From the NCBI GenBank assembly GCA_963772165.1, contig CAVYWA010000005.1, forward strand, positions 558,001-622,000: a stretch of 64,000 bases of DNA. The letters run 5' to 3'. Position numbers and translations under genes: made by a program. The notes beneath the pieces were generated by a model, which was given only the letters and a program-made list of their open reading frames with translations, made no database searches and was not told the DNA's origin. This document shows, in pieces, positions 42,133 to 50,501 of this stretch; positions within the stretch are counted from its first letter, which is position 1; each line of letters starts with the position of its first letter. This DNA is from JAGVPT01 sp963772165 (GTDB lineage Bacteria > Bacteroidota > Ignavibacteria > UBA10030 > UBA8401).

Positions 42133-42167
42133 GAGGAGCACTTGGGAAAGGTGCTCCTCTTTTTTTA
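42133..42167 (+). terminator. Intrinsic terminator of the unassigned unit
   Basis: GAGGAGCAC (42133-42141) and GTGCTCCTC (42151-42159) form a 9-bp perfect stem with a 9-base loop, followed by eight T (42160-42167). Confidence 0.88.
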
Positions 42168-42206
42168 AGAAATTTTTTTCCGTGTGGGATTGTTAAGTTA
42201 TAACGT

Positions 42207-43277
42207 ATGGATACTACCACAGCATATCCGCCTGAACAATTGCGCTTGCTACCGTTGCACGATTACTATGTGCGTTCAAACGTTTTATTATTCGAGCAGG
42301 ATGGATGGTTGTTGCCAGGACGGTTTCATTCCACGGCTGAGGAAATGGACCTGATAGAACACGGAAGAAATGTTCTTGTGGATTTTTCCGACCACGGGCT
42401 TCTCCGCCTGGATGGAAAAGATGCCGTCGACTTTCTCAACAGAATATCGACAAATGATTTTAGGAATTTTGTTCCAGGAGATTCGCTCCAGACTGTTTTA
42501 ACAACCGAGAAGGGGAGAGTAATAGATTCGATCATTGTTGGGCATAGAAAGGATCATTTATTATTGATCGTGAGCCGTGGAACCCAGGCCTACGTGAAAC
42601 AATGGATCGAAAAGTTTATTATCGCGGAGGATCTAAGGATCCTTGATCAAACGGGAAAATATCTTCTCTTTGCAGTGCTCCGCCCTCAGGATATTTTGGA
42701 AAGTCTTGCTGCAAAGAATGCAGGATGCGCTTTTCATTCTAAATATTATAGTGAGGATGCCGCGTTCTACTTTTTTGATGCAGTGGCCTTGCTTCCGGAT
42801 GCACTCCGTCTCTTGACAGACAGGCAGGTTGGAAATGAAACATTTGAAATTTATTGTGTCCAGCACGGTATCCCTCAATGCCATCCCGAAACGATAGGGG
42901 AGTGCAACCCCCTTGAATTGAACCTGTGGGATCAAATTAGTTTTACAAAAGGCTGCTACATTGGGCAGGAAGTGATCGCGCGGCTTGATACCTATAAGAA
43001 AATTCAGCGAACGCTTTGCAGGTTTCGAAGCGACAGCTTTCTTGCTCCAGGAGCGAAATATCAAATCGTGCAAGAGGGAAAGGATATCGGCGTTATAACA
43101 AACTGCGCTCGTGATGGTGCTCATAAGAGCAGCTTCGTGGGGCTTGCACTGATCAGAAAAGAGTTCGCGCTGCAAGGTGCGAAGTACTCAGTGAGTGATA
43201 GCGCAGCCTCGATTATTGTAGATGTTGTCTTTAAACAAAATGAAATTGCTAATGGAAACAATAACCGTAGTCGCTGA
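42207..43277 (+). CDS. ygfZ: YgfZ/GcvT-family folate-binding protein
   Basis: A 356-residue protein related to the glycine cleavage T protein. The YgfZ signature KGCYIGQEVIARLD is at about residue 250, and GLLRLDGKDAVDFLNRISTND is the N-terminal folate-binding segment. YgfZ proteins support iron-sulfur enzyme function and tRNA modification using tetrahydrofolate. The catalytic Asp of true GcvT is not expected in this family. The next gene, a methionine sulfoxide reductase, overlaps its 3' end. Confidence 0.9.
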   Translation: MDTTTAYPPEQLRLLPLHDYYVRSNVLLFEQDGWLLPGRFHSTAEEMDLIEHGRNVLVDFSDHGLLRLDGKDAVDFLNRISTNDFRNFVPGDSLQTVLTTEKGRVIDSIIVGHRKDHLLLIVSRGTQAYVKQWIEKFIIAEDLRILDQTGKYLLFAVLRPQDILESLAAKNAGCAFHSKYYSEDAAFYFFDAVALLPDALRLLTDRQVGNETFEIYCVQHGIPQCHPETIGECNPLELNLWDQISFTKGCYIGQEVIARLDTYKKIQRTLCRFRSDSFLAPGAKYQIVQEGKDIGVITNCARDGAHKSSFVGLALIRKEFALQGAKYSVSDSAASIIVDVVFKQNEIANGNNNRSR

Positions 43278-43755
43278 TGGGAAAAAAGAAAAATATGCTG
43301 AGTTGTTCCCCCAGCTTGTAGCGCTCGTTGACGGTGAAAACGATGGTATTGCAAACATGGCAAACGTCAGCGCTGCACTGAAATCAACATTTCCTGCATT
43401 TTCATGGATTGGGTTCTATCGGATGCAAGGAGGCGAACTGGTTCTTGGACCATTTCAAGGGAAGGTGGCCTGCGTTCGCATCAAAATTGGTAAAGGGGTT
43501 TGCGGAACTGCGGCGAAAGAGAGAAAGACGATTATCGTCCCTGACGTAGACAAATTTCCGGGGCATATTGCATGCGACCCTGACTCAAAGTCGGAAATTG
43601 TCGTTCCGTTGCTTTACGGCGGAGACCTCTTTGGCGTTATTGACGTTGACAGCGCCATATTGAACTCGTTTGATGAAATAGATCGGATCCATTTGGAAAA
43701 AATTGCGCAGATTATAGCACAAAAGTTTTATCAATCAAATGCAGAAAATAATTGA
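43252..43755 (+). CDS. msrC: Free methionine-(R)-sulfoxide reductase (GAF domain)
   Basis: A 167-residue GAF protein that reduces free methionine-R-sulfoxide. The three catalytic-region cysteines have the family spacing: VACVRIKIGKGVCGTA and HIACDPDSKSE. The GFYRMQGGELVLGPFQGK lead and VIDVDS end also match YebR/fRMsr. The start is uncertain: ATG at 43252 or 43222 (overlapping ygfZ by 26 or 56 bp). The next gene begins within its last codons. Confidence 0.93.
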   Translation: METITVVADGKKEKYAELFPQLVALVDGENDGIANMANVSAALKSTFPAFSWIGFYRMQGGELVLGPFQGKVACVRIKIGKGVCGTAAKERKTIIVPDVDKFPGHIACDPDSKSEIVVPLLYGGDLFGVIDVDSAILNSFDEIDRIHLEKIAQIIAQKFYQSNAENN

Positions 43756-44591
43756 CGGCTAAACAAAAGGAACGACTTCGCCCCCTGCGGGCATACAAAA
43801 ATCCATTCTTTCTGAATAGCAAAGATGCGCGTGCAATAAGAATTCTTTCAGAATTCTTGGAGCCATTGAGTCGTTTTAATTATTATGGTGTCAAAGATAT
43901 TATCGTTTTTTTTGGTTCTGCGCGTATCCAATCTCCTGCTGCAGCGCGAAAGAAACTGTCAACGATTGTATCGAGACTTAAAAAAAGAAAGGGTGCAGAT
44001 TATAGGCAGTCGGAAGAATACCGAAAAGCCCAAATCGCAGTCGAAATGTCGGCTTACTATCGAGATGCTAGCGATCTTGCTTTCATGCTGACGAAGTGGT
44101 CGGCATCGCTAAAGGGAAAAAACCGCTTTGTTGTCTGCACCGGTGGAGGCCCTGGAATTATGGAGGCAGCCAATAAGGGGGCATCACATGCCAAGGGAAA
44201 GTCAATTGGTTTAAACATAAGTTTGCCGTTTGAGCAGTACCCGAACCGGTATATTTCATCGGAGTTGAATTTTGAGTTCCACTATTTCTTTATGAGGAAA
44301 TACTGGTTTATGTACCTTGGGAAAGCGCTGGTAGCATTCCCCGGGGGCTTCGGGACGCTGGATGAGTTGATGGAATTGTTGACATTGCTTCAAACAAAGA
44401 AAATCAAAAAGAAAATGACTGTAATACTCTATGGCAGAAAATTTTGGGAGCATGTTTTAAATTTTAATTCTCTTCAAGAATATGGGATGATAAGCGGGGA
44501 GGATTTTGATTTATTTAGATTTGCGGATACTCCAACGGAAGCGTTTGAATTATTGAAAAGTGGATTGAACAAAAATTATCCCAATATTTAG
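43752..44591 (+). CDS. LOG family protein (lysine decarboxylase-like)
   Basis: A 279-residue protein with a Rossmann-type core. The motifs CTGGGPGIMEAANKG and PGGFGTLDELMELLTLLQTKK are the nucleotide-binding and catalytic boxes of LONELY GUY phosphoribohydrolases. The N-terminus (about 1-120) is longer than in plant LOG and contains a helical insertion. It may cleave nucleoside 5'-monophosphates. The start is TTG at 43752, overlapping the msrC stop by 4 bp. Confidence 0.88.
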   Translation: MTAKQKERLRPLRAYKNPFFLNSKDARAIRILSEFLEPLSRFNYYGVKDIIVFFGSARIQSPAAARKKLSTIVSRLKKRKGADYRQSEEYRKAQIAVEMSAYYRDASDLAFMLTKWSASLKGKNRFVVCTGGGPGIMEAANKGASHAKGKSIGLNISLPFEQYPNRYISSELNFEFHYFFMRKYWFMYLGKALVAFPGGFGTLDELMELLTLLQTKKIKKKMTVILYGRKFWEHVLNFNSLQEYGMISGEDFDLFRFADTPTEAFELLKSGLNKNYPNI

Positions 44592-44605
44592 TAAGAATTT
44601 TAGCT

Positions 44606-45466
44606 ATGAAACGGTTTAATAAAATTGATTTAAATCGAGTTAAATCAATGATTTACCTCCTTGATGACGAAGATGATTCTATTTATTCGGTTGCTAAAGA
44701 GCATTTATTGATGGTTGGGGAACGCGCCCTGCCTCTGTTGGAAGGATATTTACAAGCAGATGATTCTTTAATGCAACATAGAATAAGAGAAATTTATGAA
44801 ACCATATCTCTCACATCATTTAAGGATCAGCTTCGTTTGTTTTGTGAAAAATGCAAGTCCGACCTCGATTTGGAGGAAGGAGCATTTTTGATCGCGAAGC
44901 ATGCTTATCCAAGTGTTGATATGCACATTTATTCCGATCTACTGAATTTCTTCGCTGCGGAATTTCAATCTCGCTTGGATTCCTCTGATTCTCCCGAAGA
45001 AATTGCTTCAAAGATCGGGAATTACTTTTCACATGAAAAAGGATTTTCGGGTAACGAAGCTGACTATTACAACACTGACAACCATTACATCAACAAAGTC
45101 ATTGAAACTAAACGAGGAGTCCCCATCACTCTTTCTGTTATTTATATGCTTGCCTTACGCCGGCTGAATTTTCCAGTTCAGGGAATTGGGATGCCGGGAC
45201 ATTTTATAGTGAGGTATGAGTTCGGAGCAAAATTTTTATTTGCCGACCCCTTCAATAGTGGAAAAATACTATCGTTAGATGAATGCAAAAATTCTTTGGC
45301 GAAATTAGGGTATCTTTTTAAAGAAGAATATCTTGAGCCGGTCACAAATAGGCAAATTCTTGAACGAATGCTTCGGAACCTGGTCTTGGTATTTGAAAAG
45401 CAAAATCAGACGATAAAAATGCAGGCGTTATTGCAATGTATTGATATTTTGAACAGGAATGTTTAG
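44606..45466 (+). CDS. SirB1/transglutaminase-like family protein
   Basis: A 286-residue protein. The block KGFSGNEADYYNTDNHYINKVIETKRGVPITLSVIYMLALRRLNFPVQGIGMPGHFIVRYE matches the SirB1 family (transglutaminase-like fold, without a proven activity); the expected Cys is missing and His209-like remains in GMPGHFI. The N-terminal 90 residues have helical repeat-like character. The tmRNA promoter overlaps its 3' end. It starts 15 bp after LOG. Confidence 0.87.
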   Translation: MKRFNKIDLNRVKSMIYLLDDEDDSIYSVAKEHLLMVGERALPLLEGYLQADDSLMQHRIREIYETISLTSFKDQLRLFCEKCKSDLDLEEGAFLIAKHAYPSVDMHIYSDLLNFFAAEFQSRLDSSDSPEEIASKIGNYFSHEKGFSGNEADYYNTDNHYINKVIETKRGVPITLSVIYMLALRRLNFPVQGIGMPGHFIVRYEFGAKFLFADPFNSGKILSLDECKNSLAKLGYLFKEEYLEPVTNRQILERMLRNLVLVFEKQNQTIKMQALLQCIDILNRNV

Positions 45467-45469
45467 ATT
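45441..45469 (+). promoter_or_regulatory. tmRNA promoter, inside the end of the SirB1 gene
   Basis: TTGATA at 45441-45446 and TAGATT at 45464-45469 with a 17-bp spacer. The predicted first base of the tmRNA (45477) is 8 bp after the -10, which fits. Confidence 0.72.
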
Positions 45470-45476
45470 AAGAGAC

Positions 45477-45841
45477 GGGGGTGAATGGTTTCGACGGGGT
45501 AGAAGATGGTTAGACATAAGCATACCGTGCTCTCCGAGTCGCACGATAATAAAGCGGAACCAACTTAAGTGCAGACTACAACTACGCACTCGCTGCCTAA
45601 TTAATAATTAAGCAGCGCATCTTCATGATGCTCTACCTGGCTAGTGTCATGCAAGGTGTCGACTTCAGTCGGGCGTGCTAATATCAACACTGGAGCGATA
45701 TTAGTGAATTTTTATCCCAGATAGCTTTGGGCATGTTGAGTTCGTCCAGCAGCTCACGGTGAAATTTCACGAGACGGACTGAGTATGGAGAAAGTCTAAT
45801 GGTCATCACTTCGGACCGGGGTTCGAATCCCCGCACCTCCA
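45477..45841 (+). ncRNA. ssrA: tmRNA (ssrA), one-piece
   Basis: About 365 nt. The 5' end GGGGGTG pairs with CACCTCC at 45834-45840 to form the tRNA-like acceptor; the T arm is GGGG, TTCGAAT, CCCC. The tag frame at 45571-45600 reads GCA GAC TAC AAC TAC GCA CTC GCT GCC TAA, that is ADYNYALAA after the charged alanine. TAATTAATAATTA around the stop forms a small hairpin. CCA is not encoded. It releases stalled ribosomes together with SmpB. Confidence 0.97.
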
Positions 45842-45871
45842 CTATTTCTATTTCCAGTAGCGTGTAATGTA

Positions 45872-46753
45872 ATGAAGCAGGAAAATGGTTGCTGCCTCGA
45901 GTTCATGAAAATGTCCGGAGCAGGCAATGATTTTGTCGTTTTGGACAATCGTAATGGCATCATTGTAGATCCATACGTATTTGCGCGTCAGGTATGCGAT
46001 CGCCGTAAAGGTATTGGGGCAGATGGCTTGCTTCTCTTGGAAACCAGTAGCAAAGCTGATTTCTTGATGAGGTATTATAACTCGGACGGAAGCTACGGTG
46101 GAATGTGTGGTAATGGAGGAAGGTGTATTAGTCGGTATGCTTTTATCAAAAAGATTGTGAATCGGTCGGATATTCGATTTGAAGCGTTGGAGCATCTATA
46201 CAGTGCCTCTATTTTGCACGACGGAGTGAGCTTGAAAATGAAAAATCCTTCGGATTTCCGATTGGGTCAGGTAATCCCTCTTTCTCGAATACAAATTCGT
46301 TTCCATTTTGTAAACTCTGGTTCTCCTCATTCTGTAATTTTTCTCGATGAAAATAAAGAGTTGGGCCCGACCCTCGAAGAAATTGATGTTTATAGTGTCG
46401 GGAAAGAAATGAGAAACCATGTTTATTTTTCTCCGGAAGGCACGAACGTAAATTTTGTAGAGGGGAAGGATCCAACTAATTTTTTCATAAGAACATATGA
46501 GAGAGGCGTTGAAGCAGAAACTCTCGCTTGTGGTACCGGATCAGTTGCCGTTGCCTTAATTAGCAATCAAGTGAAAAGATCGTTGCCTCCATTGACTATT
46601 CACGTGCGAAGCGGGGAATTTCTGACAGTGAATTTTGATCATACAAGCGACGGTCTGTACCATGATGTCTCTTTAACTGGCAGCGCACATATTGTTTTTA
46701 GTGGAATAGTCAAATACGATTTTCTTTCCCAGTCTATTGTTGATATTGTTTAG
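45872..46753 (+). CDS. dapF: Diaminopimelate epimerase
   Basis: A 293-residue enzyme of lysine and peptidoglycan synthesis that converts LL- to meso-diaminopimelate. The catalytic cysteines are in MCGNGGRC and ACGTGS. The ATG at 45872 is kept because CLEFMKMSGAGNDFVV fits the first strand. It ends at a TAG that shares a base with the GTG of the next gene. Confidence 0.95.
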   Translation: MKQENGCCLEFMKMSGAGNDFVVLDNRNGIIVDPYVFARQVCDRRKGIGADGLLLLETSSKADFLMRYYNSDGSYGGMCGNGGRCISRYAFIKKIVNRSDIRFEALEHLYSASILHDGVSLKMKNPSDFRLGQVIPLSRIQIRFHFVNSGSPHSVIFLDENKELGPTLEEIDVYSVGKEMRNHVYFSPEGTNVNFVEGKDPTNFFIRTYERGVEAETLACGTGSVAVALISNQVKRSLPPLTIHVRSGEFLTVNFDHTSDGLYHDVSLTGSAHIVFSGIVKYDFLSQSIVDIV

Positions 46754-47655
46754 TGCTCCCGACCTTCCTTATTCTTAATCCTTGCTCTGGCCGCGGGAAA
46801 AGCGAAAAACTCATCCCCCTCATTCGCGCTCATTTTGAAACGAATAAAGTACCCTTTGATCTTCGTATTACAAAATTCCCCGATGAAGCCAGAGCAATTG
46901 CCAGCGAAGTGAAGAAAAAGTATCCGATTATCGTCGCAGGTGGTGGTGATGGAACCGTCAATGAAGTGGTGAATGGAATTGCTGGCTCGGATAATATACT
47001 TGGGATTTTACCTCTTGGCTCCGGCAACGATTTTGCCAAAGCTCTGACTTATCCTAAAAAGATTAAAGGATGTTTACAATTATTGACAAGACAACAAGTT
47101 AAATCAATTGATTTGGGCTTAATTAAAGTAATTAATTCTAGTTTAGAGGAGAAAACGAAACATTTTATTAATTTTGTGGGAATTGGGTTGGATGCAGAAG
47201 TAGCTAATGAAGCCCGAAAGATATACTGGGTTCGTGGGTTAGCGAAGTATGCGATCGCAGCGATGAAAGTGCTGTTCCGCTACAAAGCTGAATCTTCTGC
47301 TGTTATTAGCCCTGAATTTTGCAGTGAGGGGAAACATTTGTTGATTTCAATTGGTAATGGGCAAAGCTCCGGCGGAGGCTTTTATTTAACGCCTCAGGCT
47401 TCGCTGGATGACGGATGGCTTGACGTATGCACAGCAAAGAACCTAACAATAGCAGAGACCCTGAAAATTTTTCCTTTTGTTTTATTTGGAAGACACGCTG
47501 GCTTTGAAAAAATCCAAATGAAACGTACGAAGAGATTAACGGTAACAACGCAGACAAATTTACCAGTGCATGTTGATGGTGAGGTTATTGGGTTAGACGT
47601 TCGGGAGATTAACATTGAAATAATACCATTAGGAATTAAAGTTCTAGTGACTTAA
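46753..47655 (+). CDS. Diacylglycerol kinase/YegS-like lipid kinase
   Basis: A 300-residue DAGK-catalytic-domain protein. NPCSGRGKSEKLIPLI, GGGDGTVNEVVNGIAG and LPLGSGNDFAKAL are the nucleotide and metal-binding motifs. The start is GTG at 46753, one base into the dapF stop. It probably phosphorylates a membrane lipid; the substrate is not fixed. Convergent with purL. Confidence 0.9.
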   Translation: MLPTFLILNPCSGRGKSEKLIPLIRAHFETNKVPFDLRITKFPDEARAIASEVKKKYPIIVAGGGDGTVNEVVNGIAGSDNILGILPLGSGNDFAKALTYPKKIKGCLQLLTRQQVKSIDLGLIKVINSSLEEKTKHFINFVGIGLDAEVANEARKIYWVRGLAKYAIAAMKVLFRYKAESSAVISPEFCSEGKHLLISIGNGQSSGGGFYLTPQASLDDGWLDVCTAKNLTIAETLKIFPFVLFGRHAGFEKIQMKRTKRLTVTTQTNLPVHVDGEVIGLDVREINIEIIPLGIKVLVT

Positions 47656-47745
47656 ACAGAAAGCCTACGGCAAGTTTAATATTGATATAATATGTGTTAT
47701 GTAAAGTTACATTTGGGACGAATAATACAAAATTTGGCAGAATTC

Positions 47746-49986
47746 TTAATCCATCAGCCGTCCAATCGCGCCAAAATAAGTACTCTCTGCGAGCCCCCTC
47801 TCAAGGTTGATGTCGTTAGCAATTTTGATTCTGGAAGAAACGTTAACTCGCCCCAGGATAGAGAAACCAACCTTGTGTTTCCCGGCAGTTTTCTCAATCA
47901 TAGCTATCTGTGCCGGATTTGCTGAAACCACGATTCTGCTCTGTTCCTCACCGAATAAGAGAAAATCTGTTCGGTAGCCCTTCAAGGGCAAAGCTATATC
48001 GCACCCAATACTGCTATCTTCTCCCATAATAATACTCTCAATTAAGGCCACGGCAAGTCCTCCTTCAGAAACGTCATGGGCCGAATTCACTATGCCGTTA
48101 TGAATAAGCTCCAAACAGCAGTCCTGCAGCCTCTTCTCTTCGTCAATATCAAAGTACGGGGCATTATCTCCTGTCATACGGTAGAATTCTTTCAGATACT
48201 CACTTCCGTTAAGGTCTCCTCGAAGTTGTCCGAGCAGAATTATGTCATCGCCAATATTGCGAAATGCACTTGTAGTGATATAAGATTCGGACTCAATAAG
48301 GCCAACCATCCCAATTACCGGCGTCGGATAGATCGCTCCCAGTGGACTTTCATTATAGAAGCTAACATTTCCGCCTGTTACTGGTGTCCCGAAAGTGCGG
48401 CATGCATGGGCAATCCCTTCGACCGCTTCTTTGAATTGCCAGTATGATTCAGGCTTATAAGGATTCCCAAAATTCAAGCAATTAGTGATCCCAATAGGCG
48501 TAGCTCCAGAACAAACAACATTTCTAGCAGCTTCAGCAACAGCTATTTCTGCTCCGATTCTAGGGTTCAAGTAGACGTAACGAGAATTGCAATCAGTTTT
48601 CATCGCAAGAAATTTTTTGGTCCCGGCGACACGAACAACAGCGGCATCGGAGTTGGGACCAACTCGTGTACCCGTTCTTACCATGGAATCATATTGTTCA
48701 AATACCCAACGCTTGCTCGCAATGTTTGGCTGGGCTAGCATCTTAAGGGCAATTTCATTTAAATCTCGCGGTGCTTTTAGTGAGCGAGGGTTTAGAGGTA
48801 TGCGATTGACGATATAGCCGGGTTTCTTTGTTTCGCGGATATATACCGGAGCACCGCCGCCTAGCACTAATGATTCTGCCGGCACCTCTGCTTTTAGCGC
48901 GTTGTTCTTAAATACTTTTACCAGTCCATCATCTGTTACCTCGCCAATTACTACTGAATGAAGATCCCATTTATCAAAAATTTCAGTCACCTTCTTTTCA
49001 CAACCCCTCTTTACGACGAGCAGCATTCTCTCTTGCGACTCTGACAGCATGATTTGGTAAGCGGACATGTCTTGTTCCCGCACAGGTACCTTGTCCAGGT
49101 CAATGCGCATTCCCGATTTTCCTTTAGCGCTCATTTCAGTTGTTGAACAAGTAATTCCGGCTGCGCCCATATCTTGTATTCCCACAAGTAAATCAGCCTT
49201 GATCACTTCAAGAGTAGCTTCCAGTAGAAGTTTTTCTGTGAATGGATCTCCGACTTGTACGGATGGACGTTTGCTCTCCGATTTCTCAGAAATCTCTTCA
49301 GATGCAAACGTGGCTCCATGAATGCCATCTTTTCCGGTGGAGGAACCGACGATCATGACGGGGTTGCCTGTTCCTTTCGAGGTCGCAGAGGCAATTTCTG
49401 AATGTTTCACAATCCCGACAGCCATCGCATTGACAAGCGGGTTTCCCTGGTAACTTTTGTCGAAATATACTTCGCCCGCGACAGTAGGAACGCCAAAACT
49501 ATTACCATAATCTCCTATTCCTTTTACTACGCCGCGGAATAGCTGCCTGGCCTGCTCGTCAGTAAGCTCTCCAAACCGCAGCGAATTCAGTGAAGCGATT
49601 GGCCGTGCTCCCATAGTGAATATGTCTCTCATTATTCCACCCACGCCGGTTGCAGCCCCCTGATATGGCTCGACCGCTGAAGGATGGTTGTGGCTCTCAA
49701 TCTTAAAAGCTACGGCCAAACCGTCACCGATGTCGACAAGCCCGGCATTTTCCTCACCGGCACTAACGAGAAGTCGGCCCCCGGACCGCGGAAGTGTTTT
49801 CAGAAGGGCAATAGAATTCTTGTAACTACAATGTTCACTCCACATTACGCTGAAAATTCCCAATTCTGTATATGAAGGGTTTCTGCCAAGTATCTTACGA
49901 ATACTCTCATATTCTTCCTCTGTAAGCCCGTGTTGTAGTGCTAAGCTTTTTGTCACTTCTGGTTCTTGTTCGATCACATTCGGCAT
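47746..49986 (-). CDS. purL: Phosphoribosylformylglycinamidine synthase II
   Basis: A 746-residue small-PurL enzyme of purine synthesis, ATP-dependent, with PurS and PurQ partners expected elsewhere. ESHNHPSAVEPYQGAATGVGGI, GFDCSKG-like QDMGAAGITCSTTEM and GVGLTNC-like ITNCLNFGNPYKPESYWQF blocks are present. It is the last gene of the seven-gene minus-strand operon, 14 bp after the biotin carrier protein. Confidence 0.96.
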   Translation of the reverse strand: MPNVIEQEPEVTKSLALQHGLTEEEYESIRKILGRNPSYTELGIFSVMWSEHCSYKNSIALLKTLPRSGGRLLVSAGEENAGLVDIGDGLAVAFKIESHNHPSAVEPYQGAATGVGGIMRDIFTMGARPIASLNSLRFGELTDEQARQLFRGVVKGIGDYGNSFGVPTVAGEVYFDKSYQGNPLVNAMAVGIVKHSEIASATSKGTGNPVMIVGSSTGKDGIHGATFASEEISEKSESKRPSVQVGDPFTEKLLLEATLEVIKADLLVGIQDMGAAGITCSTTEMSAKGKSGMRIDLDKVPVREQDMSAYQIMLSESQERMLLVVKRGCEKKVTEIFDKWDLHSVVIGEVTDDGLVKVFKNNALKAEVPAESLVLGGGAPVYIRETKKPGYIVNRIPLNPRSLKAPRDLNEIALKMLAQPNIASKRWVFEQYDSMVRTGTRVGPNSDAAVVRVAGTKKFLAMKTDCNSRYVYLNPRIGAEIAVAEAARNVVCSGATPIGITNCLNFGNPYKPESYWQFKEAVEGIAHACRTFGTPVTGGNVSFYNESPLGAIYPTPVIGMVGLIESESYITTSAFRNIGDDIILLGQLRGDLNGSEYLKEFYRMTGDNAPYFDIDEEKRLQDCCLELIHNGIVNSAHDVSEGGLAVALIESIIMGEDSSIGCDIALPLKGYRTDFLLFGEEQSRIVVSANPAQIAMIEKTAGKHKVGFSILGRVNVSSRIKIANDINLERGLAESTYFGAIGRLMD

Positions 49987-50000
49987 AACGTCTAGTACCT

Positions 50001-50498
50001 TTATTCTATGATGAGAAGCAATTCGCCTTTGTCAACAATTTGTTTGTCCCGCACGAGTATTTTTTTTACTGTTCCATGCTTCGTTGCCCGTATTTCATTT
50101 TCCATTTTCATTGCTTCTAAAATGAGCAAGCCGTCCCCAGCACTAATGACGGTCCCCTCCTCAACTTCACAACGAACGACCATTCCAGGCATTGGAGATC
50201 GTATTTCTATGTCTGAATTTATTTTTTGTGAAACGCTGAAATGGGGATTTAGCTTTTTTTTTCTAGAAGCCGCTATTTCTATCTTATAGTAATGACCATT
50301 AGTTAATATAGTATAGGTAAAATCATTACTAGTAACGATTGCGTGAAATGATTTGCCGTTGAAAAGAAGAGAATACCGCCCTGGTGAAATCTTCTGTATG
50401 TCCACCTCATATCTATTGCCGTTCATGGATATAGACCTATCTTCCATAAACGACCAGCTGAACTGTTTTTCGCCGATATTGGAGGTGACTGTCGACAT
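50001..50498 (-). CDS. Biotin carboxyl carrier protein
   Basis: A 165-residue carrier. The biotin attachment motif EAMKMEN (Lys modified) is near residue 133, preceded by MPGMVVRCEVEEG. The N-terminal half (about 1-85) is a separate beta-rich domain, so this is the type that accompanies acyl-CoA carboxylases. It lies 3 bp downstream of the biotin carboxylase and is the partner of that enzyme. Confidence 0.93.
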   Translation of the reverse strand: MSTVTSNIGEKQFSWSFMEDRSISMNGNRYEVDIQKISPGRYSLLFNGKSFHAIVTSNDFTYTILTNGHYYKIEIAASRKKKLNPHFSVSQKINSDIEIRSPMPGMVVRCEVEEGTVISAGDGLLILEAMKMENEIRATKHGTVKKILVRDKQIVDKGELLLIIE

Positions 50499-50501
50499 AT
50501 C

